Source: JAVZCJ01 sp964532175 (GTDB taxonomy: Archaea > Thermoproteota > Nitrososphaeria_A > Caldarchaeales > JAVZCJ01). Taken from it: 38,317 bases of DNA. Shown here piece after piece: positions 1 through 8,017 of the stretch (positions are counted from its first letter, which is position 1; each line of letters starts with the position of its first letter). The translations under genes were made by a program, and so were the position numbers. A model generated the notes under the pieces. That model worked only from the letters and a program-made list of their open reading frames with translations. It did no database searches and was not told the DNA's origin. Where the stretch lies: contig CAZHGP010000009.1 in NCBI GenBank assembly GCA_964532175.1, positions 1 through 38,317 of the forward strand, read 5' to 3'.

Positions 1-16
1 TAAAGAAATTAAATAA

Positions 17-721
17 TTATGAAAATTTTATATTTAATTTTTGACCAATTATTTTTTTAACTTCTTCAAAATCTCCTTTTTCCATTGCTTCGATTATTCT
101 TAATGCTTTTTGAAAATCTATTGTTTTAAAATCTTTTCCAGTAACATCTTTTATAATATTCAAAGCACCTTTAATTATTTCTCCATTAAAGCGCGAATCT
201 ACATAATCTGCTAGAAAAACTATTAAAGCTTCAATTCTTTTAGGTTTAACTAATCCATATTCTCCATGAGAAGCTGCTACAATATGAGTTTCTTCGATTG
301 AAAAACCTTTTGAAAGCATTTCAGAAACTATTAAAAATTGATGATCAAGTAATTGACCTATTTTAGATGATACATAGGAGCCATCTTCTTTAATAGAATA
401 AGTTAATGGTTTAAATAAATCATGAAGCAATGTTCCACATAAAACTAAATCTTTTGAAATTTTTACTTTATAAATTTTCTTAAAAATTCTTGAAAAAGCT
501 AAACCTATTTCTGTTGTGCTAACAACATGTTGTATAAGTCCTTTTGGATAATTATGATGATAATATTTTGCTGCAGGAGATTCATATAAATCTAATTCTA
601 GTAATGGATTATTAATTAATGAAATTATTGTTTTAACAATTCTTTTTCTTAAATTTTTATTAGAAATCATTTTAATATATTTTTCCCATTCTTTTGGAAT
701 TTTTCCCTTTTTTCTATTCAT
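17..721 (-). CDS. HD-domain metal-dependent hydrolase, YhaM-like
   Basis: 234-residue soluble protein with the HD phosphohydrolase pattern. An HH pair at 55-56 precedes GLIQH (His65); then come LHD (His100-Asp101), His127, His152 and ADYVD (Asp172). The segment PAAKYYHHNYPKGLIQHV resembles the HD domain of the YhaM-type 3'-5' exoribonucleases (COG3481), but the OB-fold domain those enzymes carry in front is absent. It is therefore an HD-only protein. A role in cleaving nucleic-acid ends or nucleotides is inferred and the substrate is unknown. The ATG at 719-721 lies downstream (minus strand) of an A+T-rich promoter shared back to back with the small plus-strand gene at 824. The family call is good, the precise function weak. 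Confidence 0.8.
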   Translation of the reverse strand: MNRKKGKIPKEWEKYIKMISNKNLRKRIVKTIISLINNPLLELDLYESPAAKYYHHNYPKGLIQHVVSTTEIGLAFSRIFKKIYKVKISKDLVLCGTLLHDLFKPLTYSIKEDGSYVSSKIGQLLDHQFLIVSEMLSKGFSIEETHIVAASHGEYGLVKPKRIEALIVFLADYVDSRFNGEIIKGALNIIKDVTGKDFKTIDFQKALRIIEAMEKGDFEEVKKIIGQKLNIKFS

Positions 722-823
722 TTTTAATTACCTTAAATAATATTTATTTTTAAAAAGTAAAGTTTATAATCTTTTTTAGAAAAAATTTATATTTAATTAA
801 TTTTTTATTTATAATGATTAAAA

Positions 824-991
824 ATGAGTTTTATTAAAAAATTATTATCTAAAAAAGAAAAAGAGCCTGCAAAAGAGATTGAAAGATATTGGATAGATAC
901 TCCATATGGAAGAGTATTAGTCATAAGATATTCAAATGGAAAAATTGAAAAAAGAGGTCCACCAGAAGCTATAAGATGGACTGGCGGATAA
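824..991 (+). CDS. Small conserved-looking protein of 55 residues, function unknown
   Basis: An ATG at 824 opens a 55-codon frame ending in TAA at 989-991. The N-terminus is Lys-rich (MSFIKKLLSKKEKEPAKE). A compact tail follows with RYWIDTPYGRVLVIRY, then NGKIEKRGPPEAIRWTGG, which looks like a small beta-sheet fold. A TATA-like element (AAATTTATATTTAA, about 785-798) lies about 30 nt before the ATG, right for a nearly leaderless mRNA. The gap between the HD gene and topA is otherwise fully used by this frame, and its codon use matches the neighbours. I do not recognise the family. The amino-acid pattern argues for a real gene. Confidence 0.65.
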   Translation: MSFIKKLLSKKEKEPAKEIERYWIDTPYGRVLVIRYSNGKIEKRGPPEAIRWTGG

Positions 992-1029
992 GTTAAAATA
1001 AAAATAAATCACTTAAATATTAAAATAAA

Positions 1030-4000
1030 TTAATTAGAAAAATGCTTAGTTGTATTTTTAATTTTATTATTTTTCCATTCTTCCTTTGTTGGACAAGAAA
1101 TTGATAAGCACATTTGGAATGGCTTCTTTCCTTTTCTAAAAATTTTAATTATAGGTGTTCCACACTTATCGCATATTTTTTCAGTTTTTTCAATTTTTGA
1201 AGCTAATGGTAATGGATAAGAAATTTTACAATTTGGATAATTGCTACATCCGATAAATATTTTTCCAGTTTTTCTAGATTTTATTATTCTAAGCTCTCCA
1301 CCACATTTACATTTTCCAATTTTTCTTTCTTCTTCCCATGCTTCAATCAATCCTTTTGAAAGTTCTTTACTTATTTTATCTTCATTTTTCTTAAATTCTT
1401 CCAATATTTCTTTTAAAGTTTTCTTTGCTTCTTCAATAATTTCTTGTCTCTTCCTTTTTCCTTCATAAACTAAATTCATTTGTTGCTCAAAATATCTTGT
1501 TAATTCTTCTGAAAGAATTCTAGGTGAAAATTTTTCTAAAGTTTTTACTACAATTTCACCAAGCCTTGTTACTTGAATGCTTTTTCCTATTATATAGCGT
1601 CTATCATAAAGGGTTTGTAAAATTTCACTTCTTGTTGAATTATGAACAACCACATTGTTACCCAAAACAAAGTTGGGAACTAGATTATTAGTAATATCGT
1701 AAACATAGCCTTTATATTCGATTTCCTCTATTTTCCTTATTGTTTTTGTCAATAGTGTTGATGAAAGAATGTTCTCATTTAAAAAAGAATAGAATGTTTT
1801 TGAGCATTCTTTAAGTGGAATATAGATTATTTTTTTTCTAGGTTGTTTGGATATGCCAATAATCTTAACATTAATATATCCATTTTTTCTCAAATTTTTC
1901 AAACAAGTTCTTATTGTATTTTCATTTAGACTGGTAGCTAATGCTATCTCTTTAATTGTTGCTCCATCTTTTGGTAAATATGATAGAACTTTTTTTTCAA
2001 GTGAGAGTTGTGGTTCATTGATATTAAAGTATTTGTATTTTTCAGATAAATTCTTTATTATTCTTTCTTTCTTTTTCTTATGATAAATTGGGATCAATTC
2101 TAAAAACTTACAAACATCTCTTCCGTATAAAAATAACTTGTAAAGTCTCGACCAATTCTTCTTCCTGTATTTTTGATTCTCTTCTTTTACATAAGGCGAG
2201 AATCCTAATTTCTTTAAATAATTCTCCAAAGTTTTAATCAAAAAGAAATTTGTATTAGATATAGAAATCTTTACTTCATTTTTATAAGAATGCCCTTTAT
2301 CATCAAAAACAGCTCCTATGAAATCTGGATAAAATTCATCATTTATATTTACTTTTTTGAAGATAAGGTCTTTGAATAGAATTCCAAGAATTCTTCCAAT
2401 TATTGCTGGTAGCTTCACGTAATATTTGTTTTCATCTCTCTTATCCCTATTTATTTTAATTTCATTTATATTGAAAATTTTGCTTATATCATCAACAAAC
2501 TTATTAATCAATTCGATATTCTTGTTTGTGTATTTAAAATCAAAACAGTTTTCTTTCTTTAATTTTTCCTTATCAAGAGAACCATCAGCAATGATATGAG
2601 CTAAAATTCTTATTAAGGATGAAGAAATTGTAAGTGGAAATGGATTCTCTAATGGAAATTTCTTGTTTGTAGAATAAATCACTTTTGGAATTGGTAAATT
2701 TATTTTTTTCCAGACCCAAAGGGGAAGCATCTTTTTCTTTTCCCAATTTGCGATCGTTGACTGTCGTAGCCTTAGTATTTTTGCCAATTTTTTCTGGCTT
2801 AAACCTCTATTTTTTCTCCATTTTTTAAGTTCTATTGTACTATAGAGTTTTGATTTTGAGTTAAGCCTTTTAATAAAATCTTTCCATTCAATTTTATTTC
2901 CAGTTTTCTCATAATATGGAAATATTGAAACAACTTTCATTCCAGTAGAAAGATTTTTTAGTGGCAAATATTTAAAAGTTCCATCATGAATTAACACAGG
3001 ATGCTCTTCAGTTAATTTTATTTTACTACCATCTTCAAATGTGATTTGATAAACTTTTTCATGCTTATTAAGTTCTCTTCTACTTATTAAGGTAAATCTA
3101 GAAGTGAAAAAATCATTTCCATTAACACAAAAACACATTTTTTCTGAATTGATAAAAAATCTTTCATTCTCATACTCAAATGAGTTATCTTCTTTGAAAA
3201 TTTCTTCAATTTTAACTTCTCTCACATGACCATTATTAAGTATTAATATTGTAGTATCCCCAGTAATACATCTTGTTCCAAGATTTCTAGCTTCCATTTC
3301 TTTAATAATCGAGCCTTGTGAGTATCTTCCAGGTGGTTGAGTTTCTTTTAATATTTCTTCCAATTTTAAAACTTTAATTACTTGGCCAACTTTCAATTCT
3401 GGCAAAGTTTGTTCTTCTATTTTCATATAAGGTTCATAAATTTTTATCCATCCATGTTCAATAATTCTCTTGCCAGTAATTATAAAATCATAACCATTTA
3501 CATCAAATATTACATTCATGCTTTCCTTTATAGCTTCATCTTCAAACGTTGCTAAAGTCCTTCTTACTATTAAATCATAGACTTTCTTTTGTTGTAAAGT
3601 TAATTTGCTCAAATCTGGAACTTCCCATGTAGGTATTATAGCATAATGTGCAGGATCTTCATGAACACCTTCTCTTGGTGTTAATTTTGTTTTCTTTAAT
3701 ATTTCTTTTACGAATTTTTCATAAGGTTCAAGTGTTTCCAATGCTTTTAATAATTTTTCATAATTTATTCTAATTGGTATTTTTTGTGATGAACTTCTAG
3801 GATAACTAATCCAACCTTGTTGATAAAGCGATTCAGCAATAGCCATAGTTTGAGTTGGAGAAAAATTAAATTGTGCATATGCTTCAGCTTGTAAATCTGT
3901 TGTATTAAATGGCACAGGAGGAAGTAGCTTATATTTTCTTTTTTTAATATCTTTTACGATAGCATTACAATCTTTACACATTTGTAAAATTTTATCTGCT

Positions 4001-4770
4001 TCTTCTTTCTTCCAAATCTTTTCTTCTTTATAATTTGCAATAAATTTTTCTCCATTTATATCTAAATATAATTTTAATTGCCAAAATGGTTTTGGTTTAA
4101 AATTCCTTATTTCTTCTTCCCTTTCAAGTAATATTCTTAAAGTTGGTGCTTGAACTCTTCCTGTAGATAAAATTGAGAAGATTTTTTCTCCATTATTCTT
4201 TAAAGAAAGAGTTAAAGCTCTTGTTAAATTTATCCCCCATAACCAATCTAATTCATGTCTAGTAAGCCCTGATTCTAATTGTTTAATATCAAGATGTGGA
4301 AGAGCATTTTCATAAGATTCTATGATTTCATCCTTTGTTAATGTTGAATAAACCATTCTTTTTGCATCATTTTTATTTGCTAAAAATTTTAAAATATTTG
4401 CACCTATTACTTCTCCTTCTATATCATAATCTGTAGCAATAATATAATCTGAGCCATTCTTTAAAACAGATTTAATAACATCAAAGTATTTTTTTGAAAA
4501 TGCTGAACTTCTTTTAACTTGAAAGCTTGGTTTCCATACATAATCAAAAATAGGATAAATCCATTTTTTCTCTTTAGGAGCTAAATTGAATAAATGTCCT
4601 ACAGCACATACTACAAGAAAGTTTTTCCCATTCCTTATAAATTCATAATATGTTACTCCATCTTCATTTTTATAAGTTTTTAAATTAGATTCTGCTAAAG
4701 CTTCAGCAATTCTTTTAGCAGCATCAGGCTTTTCAGTTATTATAATTGTATAGTTGTTTTTTTGTTCCAT
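1030..4770 (-). CDS. topA: DNA topoisomerase I (type IA), archaeal, interrupted by an intein
   Basis: 1246-residue precursor. Removing residues 501-1044 (intein) leaves a 702-residue type IA topoisomerase, a normal archaeal length. It relaxes negatively supercoiled DNA by transient 5'-phosphotyrosine cleavage of one strand. The Toprim domain shows ITEKPDAAKR (Glu13) and ATDYDIEGE (Asp114, Asp116, Glu118). The catalytic tyrosine is Tyr323 in GWISYPRSSS. STGRVQAPTL is the conserved gate-region motif. Two C-terminal four-Cys zinc ribbons follow, the first beginning KCKCGGEL and the second ICDKCGTP, before a basic tail. The intein splits the conserved GTR/STRSEIL segment. The N-terminal helicase module of reverse gyrase is absent. 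Start ATG 4768-4770 lies in a divergent promoter shared with the gene at 4852. Confidence 0.95.
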   Translation of the reverse strand: MEQKNNYTIIITEKPDAAKRIAEALAESNLKTYKNEDGVTYYEFIRNGKNFLVVCAVGHLFNLAPKEKKWIYPIFDYVWKPSFQVKRSSAFSKKYFDVIKSVLKNGSDYIIATDYDIEGEVIGANILKFLANKNDAKRMVYSTLTKDEIIESYENALPHLDIKQLESGLTRHELDWLWGINLTRALTLSLKNNGEKIFSILSTGRVQAPTLRILLEREEEIRNFKPKPFWQLKLYLDINGEKFIANYKEEKIWKKEEADKILQMCKDCNAIVKDIKKRKYKLLPPVPFNTTDLQAEAYAQFNFSPTQTMAIAESLYQQGWISYPRSSSQKIPIRINYEKLLKALETLEPYEKFVKEILKKTKLTPREGVHEDPAHYAIIPTWEVPDLSKLTLQQKKVYDLIVRRTLATFEDEAIKESMNVIFDVNGYDFIITGKRIIEHGWIKIYEPYMKIEEQTLPELKVGQVIKVLKLEEILKETQPPGRYSQGSIIKEMEARNLGTRCITGDTTILILNNGHVREVKIEEIFKEDNSFEYENERFFINSEKMCFCVNGNDFFTSRFTLISRRELNKHEKVYQITFEDGSKIKLTEEHPVLIHDGTFKYLPLKNLSTGMKVVSIFPYYEKTGNKIEWKDFIKRLNSKSKLYSTIELKKWRKNRGLSQKKLAKILRLRQSTIANWEKKKMLPLWVWKKINLPIPKVIYSTNKKFPLENPFPLTISSSLIRILAHIIADGSLDKEKLKKENCFDFKYTNKNIELINKFVDDISKIFNINEIKINRDKRDENKYYVKLPAIIGRILGILFKDLIFKKVNINDEFYPDFIGAVFDDKGHSYKNEVKISISNTNFFLIKTLENYLKKLGFSPYVKEENQKYRKKNWSRLYKLFLYGRDVCKFLELIPIYHKKKKERIIKNLSEKYKYFNINEPQLSLEKKVLSYLPKDGATIKEIALATSLNENTIRTCLKNLRKNGYINVKIIGISKQPRKKIIYIPLKECSKTFYSFLNENILSSTLLTKTIRKIEEIEYKGYVYDITNNLVPNFVLGNNVVVHNSTRSEILQTLYDRRYIIGKSIQVTRLGEIVVKTLEKFSPRILSEELTRYFEQQMNLVYEGKRKRQEIIEEAKKTLKEILEEFKKNEDKISKELSKGLIEAWEEERKIGKCKCGGELRIIKSRKTGKIFIGCSNYPNCKISYPLPLASKIEKTEKICDKCGTPIIKIFRKGKKPFQMCLSISCPTKEEWKNNKIKNTTKHFSN
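1639..3270 (-). other. Intein within topA, with degenerate LAGLIDADG endonuclease and two helix-turn-helix modules
   Basis: Residues 501-1044 of the topA product (544 residues). Splicing block A begins at Cys501 (CITGDTTIL). Block B is TEEHPVLI (Thr587, His590). Block F is GYVYDITNN (from 1021). Block G is NNVVVHN with penultimate His1043 and terminal Asn1044, followed by Ser1045 as the +1 nucleophile. All splicing residues are present, so excision should work. The centre has two LAGLIDADG-like helices, ILAHIIADG (722-730) and FIGAVFDDKG (817-826). Two regions are extra: an XRE-like helix-turn-helix at about 646-685 (GLSQKKLAKILRLRQSTIANW) and a winged-helix-like module at about 930-972 (GATIKEIALATSLNENTIRT). 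In the second LAGLIDADG helix the usual acidic residue before Gly is Lys825, so DNA cleavage may be lost. Confidence 0.9.
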
Positions 4771-4851
4771 TGCTTCTCTTTTTAATATGCATGTATAAAA
4801 CTTTTTCTTTATAAAAGATTTATAAATCGATTTTGAAGCATAATATTAAAA
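4771..4851. promoter_or_regulatory. Divergent promoter between topA and the DUF401 gene
   Basis: This 81-bp gap holds two TATA-like elements that are nearly symmetric: CTTTATAAAAG at 4808-4818 and the perfect palindrome GATTTATAAATC at 4817-4828. The second is about 27 nt before the ATG at 4852, fitting a nearly leaderless start. The first, read on the minus strand, can serve topA with a leader of roughly 15 nt. The assignment comes from spacing alone. Confidence 0.5.
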
Positions 4852-6039
4852 ATGTGGCAATTAATAATACTTATAATAGCATTTATTGTATTATTCATTC
4901 TTGTAATTAAAGAAATTAATATTGGATTAGCTTTAATAATTTCATCAATAATTTTAGGAATAACTACTTTAACATTAATGAAATTTATTCAAATTAGTAT
5001 AGATACTTTAATAAATTATTTAACAATAGAATTGATTTTAACAATGGTTTTCATAACTGTTTTTTCATACATGTATCAAGAAACAGGAATAGTAAAAGAT
5101 TTAACAGAAAGTTTAGAGAAAATAGTTTCAAATGAAAAATCAATAATGATGCTCATGCCTGCAGTATTTGGATTACTTCCAGTTCTTGGAGGAGCATTAT
5201 TCTCAGCTCCAATAATAGAAGATGAAGGGAAAAAAATGAATATGGAAAAAGGGGGGCAAGCATTTATAAATTTATGGTTTAGACATTTATTATTTTTAAT
5301 ATATCCTTTAGAACAAGCATATATAATAATTGTATATTTAACAGGAATTGATTTAAAAATACTTATAGCATATCAAATACCTACATTTATAATAGCTATT
5401 TTTTCAGGTTATATATTTGGATTAAGAAAATATAAGAGTAAAAAATATAAAAAATCTTTTAATAAATATTGGATAAAAAAATTTTTAATAGTTTTCTCTC
5501 CAATACTTTTAGCAATAATATTAAGCTTAATTGGATTAAAAATATATATTTCAATAATAATTGGAATAATATTTTTAATATTAATGTCTAAAAATGGAAT
5601 AAAATGTTTAATAAATGTTATGAAAAGAAAAGAAGTTTTAGGAATGGCATTAACAGCTTTTGGAATTATGTTTTTTAAAGAAATATTAGATAAATCTAAT
5701 ATACTTAATTTATTATCAATTTATATTCAAACTTATAATGTTTCAAGAATATTTCTTTTTATGATTATTCCATTTTTAATAGGTTTTTGTTTAGGTGTTC
5801 CTACAGCAGCTATAACAATAATAATATCAATATTATCTAAAATTATTAATTTTAATCCATTAAATTTAAGCATTATTTTTACAAGCATGTATTTAGGACA
5901 TGTAATGTCTCCTGTACATTTATGCGTAGCAGTAACTTGTCAATATTTTAAAGCAAATATATTAGAAGTTTATAAAAAAATGATTCCTGCAGAAATAATT
6001 ACTTTTATAATTCCTATTATTTATATCTTCATTTTTTAA
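4852..6039 (+). CDS. DUF401 family integral membrane protein (COG1906), putative transporter
   Basis: 395-residue, very hydrophobic protein with roughly ten predicted membrane spans. The conserved pieces LLPVLGGALFSAPIIE (about 110-125) and SPVHLCVAVTCQYFKA near the C-terminus match my memory of the archaeal and bacterial DUF401 family, whose repeated halves resemble permeases of the ion-transporter superfamily. The substrate is not known. It is preceded by its own TATA-like promoter and followed after about 100 nt by the MgtE-like gene on the same strand, so co-transcription is possible but not shown. Family confidence is high; transport function is inferred from topology. Confidence 0.82.
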   Translation: MWQLIILIIAFIVLFILVIKEINIGLALIISSIILGITTLTLMKFIQISIDTLINYLTIELILTMVFITVFSYMYQETGIVKDLTESLEKIVSNEKSIMMLMPAVFGLLPVLGGALFSAPIIEDEGKKMNMEKGGQAFINLWFRHLLFLIYPLEQAYIIIVYLTGIDLKILIAYQIPTFIIAIFSGYIFGLRKYKSKKYKKSFNKYWIKKFLIVFSPILLAIILSLIGLKIYISIIIGIIFLILMSKNGIKCLINVMKRKEVLGMALTAFGIMFFKEILDKSNILNLLSIYIQTYNVSRIFLFMIIPFLIGFCLGVPTAAITIIISILSKIINFNPLNLSIIFTSMYLGHVMSPVHLCVAVTCQYFKANILEVYKKMIPAEIITFIIPIIYIFIF

Positions 6040-6068
6040 AAAAAAGTTAAGCTTATATAATTCTTGTA

Positions 6069-6149
6069 ATGAGTAAAATTACAATTTGTAACGTGGATGG
6101 TGAAGATAATATGGGGCAACATTTAATGAAAAGAATAAAAGACTTATGA
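6069..6149 (+). CDS. Possible 26-codon leader ORF overlapping the next start codon
   Basis: ATG at 6069 opens a 26-codon frame (beginning MSKITICNVDGEDN) whose TGA at 6147-6149 overlaps the ATG of the MgtE-like gene at 6146 (ATGA). Such an overlap would allow translational coupling, and the downstream gene has no clear ribosome binding site of its own. Against it, a TATA-like box (CTTATATAA, about 6054-6062) is so close that a transcript from it would start near or after 6080, inside this frame. It is either a small coupled leader peptide read from the upstream gene's transcript or chance. Confidence 0.25.
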   Translation: MSKITICNVDGEDNMGQHLMKRIKDL

Positions 6150-7330
6150 ATACTTTTTCTCAATCTTTTTTAGCTTTAATTTTTAACTTAGGAGGAATAA
6201 TAGCAGGCGGGATAGCAATATATTCTATACCATTCTTTACATATGCTCCATGGATTTTAATAATTTATCCATCTATATTACAAGTTAGAGGAACAATAAG
6301 CGGCATTTTATGTGGAAAAATTTCAACAAATTTACATATAGGAAATATTAAACCACAATTTTTAAAAAATACTAAATATTTTTACAATATAATAATTTCA
6401 ACTTTTTCATTAAATATTATAGTAGGAATAATAATAGGATTTTCAGGATATATTTATGGTTTTTTTATTTCAAAAGCAATTATAATGGATTTATTTCCAA
6501 TAATTTACATTACTTTATCTTCTATGATAATTTCTTCCATAATAACAATTCCAATAACAACTACTATAGCTTTTCTTGGTTTTAAAAAAGGATTAGATCC
6601 GGATATATTAGTTTATCCTATTTTATCAACTGTAGCAGATATAATTGTTACATCTTGCTATATTTTCTCAATATGGATGTATTTTATAGAGTACTTATTT
6701 TTTTTAAAATATTTTATTTTATTAATAATTTTAATTTTAAGCATATTTACAATTTCTTATATTATAAAAAATAAGCATGAAAAAGAAATTTTAAGAACAT
6801 TAAAAGAAGCAGCTCCATTAATAACTTTATTAGGAATATATGGAAATTTTACAGGAACTATACTTTCAACACTTCGTTCAAGAATAGAAGAAAATCCAAG
6901 GATTCTTATTGTTTATCCATGCTTAATAGATGGTTTAGGAGACATAGGTTCTATAATAGGTTCTTTAACATCAACAAGACTTGTTTTAGGATACATTAAG
7001 CCAAGTTTTTTAAATATAAAGAATATTTTTAAAGAAATTATTGCTGTAGAATCTTCAGCTTTTATAATACATTTATTATTTGGATTTTTAGGAGCAATAT
7101 ATTTTTTAAAAGAAATACTAATATTTGAAATAATAAATTTAGCAAAAATTACTATTACTACTAATTTATTAAGCTTTTTAATAGCTGTTTTAATAGGTTA
7201 TACAGTTGCTATATATAGCTTTAAATTTAAATTGGATCCAGATAATTTTGTAAATCCTATAGTAAGTGCAATTTCAGATTCTATAGCAACGATTATTTTA
7301 TCATTAGTATTATACATTTATTCTATATGA
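6146..7330 (+). CDS. Divalent cation transporter, tandem MgtE/SLC41-type membrane protein (COG1824)
   Basis: 394-residue polytopic membrane protein made of two homologous halves. The first has IIYPSILQVRGTISGILCG (about 39-57) and TNLHIG. The second has IVYPCLIDGLGDIGSIIGS (about 257-275) followed by STRLVLGYIKPS. This is the membrane domain of MgtE duplicated head to tail, as in eukaryotic SLC41 carriers. No cytoplasmic N-domain or CBS gating domain is present. Regulation may instead come from the two PhoU/TrkA-C proteins encoded immediately downstream, a pairing I associate with archaeal members of this family. Mg2+ or a related divalent cation is the likely substrate, by family. The ATG overlaps the stop of a possible 26-codon leader frame. 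Confidence 0.85.
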   Translation: MNTFSQSFLALIFNLGGIIAGGIAIYSIPFFTYAPWILIIYPSILQVRGTISGILCGKISTNLHIGNIKPQFLKNTKYFYNIIISTFSLNIIVGIIIGFSGYIYGFFISKAIIMDLFPIIYITLSSMIISSIITIPITTTIAFLGFKKGLDPDILVYPILSTVADIIVTSCYIFSIWMYFIEYLFFLKYFILLIILILSIFTISYIIKNKHEKEILRTLKEAAPLITLLGIYGNFTGTILSTLRSRIEENPRILIVYPCLIDGLGDIGSIIGSLTSTRLVLGYIKPSFLNIKNIFKEIIAVESSAFIIHLLFGFLGAIYFLKEILIFEIINLAKITITTNLLSFLIAVLIGYTVAIYSFKFKLDPDNFVNPIVSAISDSIATIILSLVLYIYSI

Positions 7331-7384
7331 AAAATTTAAATATTTGATTTTATTAATAATTTGAAGGAGGAAAAATAGAGTAAA

Positions 7385-8017
7385 ATGGGTAGTAATTCAT
7401 TAGAAGAAAATAAAAGTGAACCATTATCTTTACGTGAAATCCTTAAAAAAATGAGAGAAGTTAGCGAATTAATGGTTGATATAGCTTATTCAGCTATTCT
7501 TTTTCAAGATAAAGATTTAGCTGAAGAATTGCTTGATTTAGAAAAATACATAGATCATTTAACTTATAAATTATGGGAAGTTTCAGCTATTGCTATAAGA
7601 GATCCAGAAGAAGCTGAAAAAATGGCTGCAATAATAAAAGTTGGATCTGCTGTAGATGAAATATCAAATGCACTAGCAGATGTTGTGCCAATTATAGAAA
7701 GAGGGTTTGAATTACATCCATTAATAGGAAGCGTTCTTGAAAAAGTTAGACATAAACATGGAAGAGCTAGAATATTTAAAGATTCAATACTTGTTGGATG
7801 GAAATTAGGAAGTTTAAAATTAGAAGTAAAATTAGGTTTAGATATTATAGCTATAAAAAGAATGGATGAATGGATTATAAAACCTAGTGATGAAGAAATA
7901 TTAAGAGTGAATGATTGTGTTATAGTAGAAGGTTCTGAAATTGGAATATCAAAATTTATTGATTTAGCAGAAGGAAGAATAAAAGAGGTGCCAAAAAGTG
8001 AGTATGGAGAAAGTTGA
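7385..8017 (+). CDS. PhoU-like / TrkA-C (RCK-C) domain regulatory protein (COG3273), first copy
   Basis: 210-residue soluble protein. Residues about 15-120 form a PhoU-like helical bundle (LREILKKMREVSELMVDIAY, GSAVDEISNALADVVPII). Residues about 130-200 are an RCK-C/TrkA-C ligand-binding domain (ILVGWKLGSLKLEVKLGLD, then DEEILRVNDCVIVEG). In archaea this combination accompanies cation transporters and is thought to sense a ligand and gate or modulate transport. It lies 54 nt downstream of the MgtE-like gene, and its end overlaps the second copy by 20 nt. GGAGG at 7366-7370 is an obvious ribosome binding site, though 14 nt from the ATG is a long spacing. Confidence 0.85.
   Translation: MGSNSLEENKSEPLSLREILKKMREVSELMVDIAYSAILFQDKDLAEELLDLEKYIDHLTYKLWEVSAIAIRDPEEAEKMAAIIKVGSAVDEISNALADVVPIIERGFELHPLIGSVLEKVRHKHGRARIFKDSILVGWKLGSLKLEVKLGLDIIAIKRMDEWIIKPSDEEILRVNDCVIVEGSEIGISKFIDLAEGRIKEVPKSEYGES

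Noticed and set aside
1241..2083. Plus-strand open frames antisense to topA (75 and 78 codons)
   Set aside because: They are Ser/Phe-rich translations of the opposite strand of a strongly coding, A+T-biased gene, with no promoter or family features.
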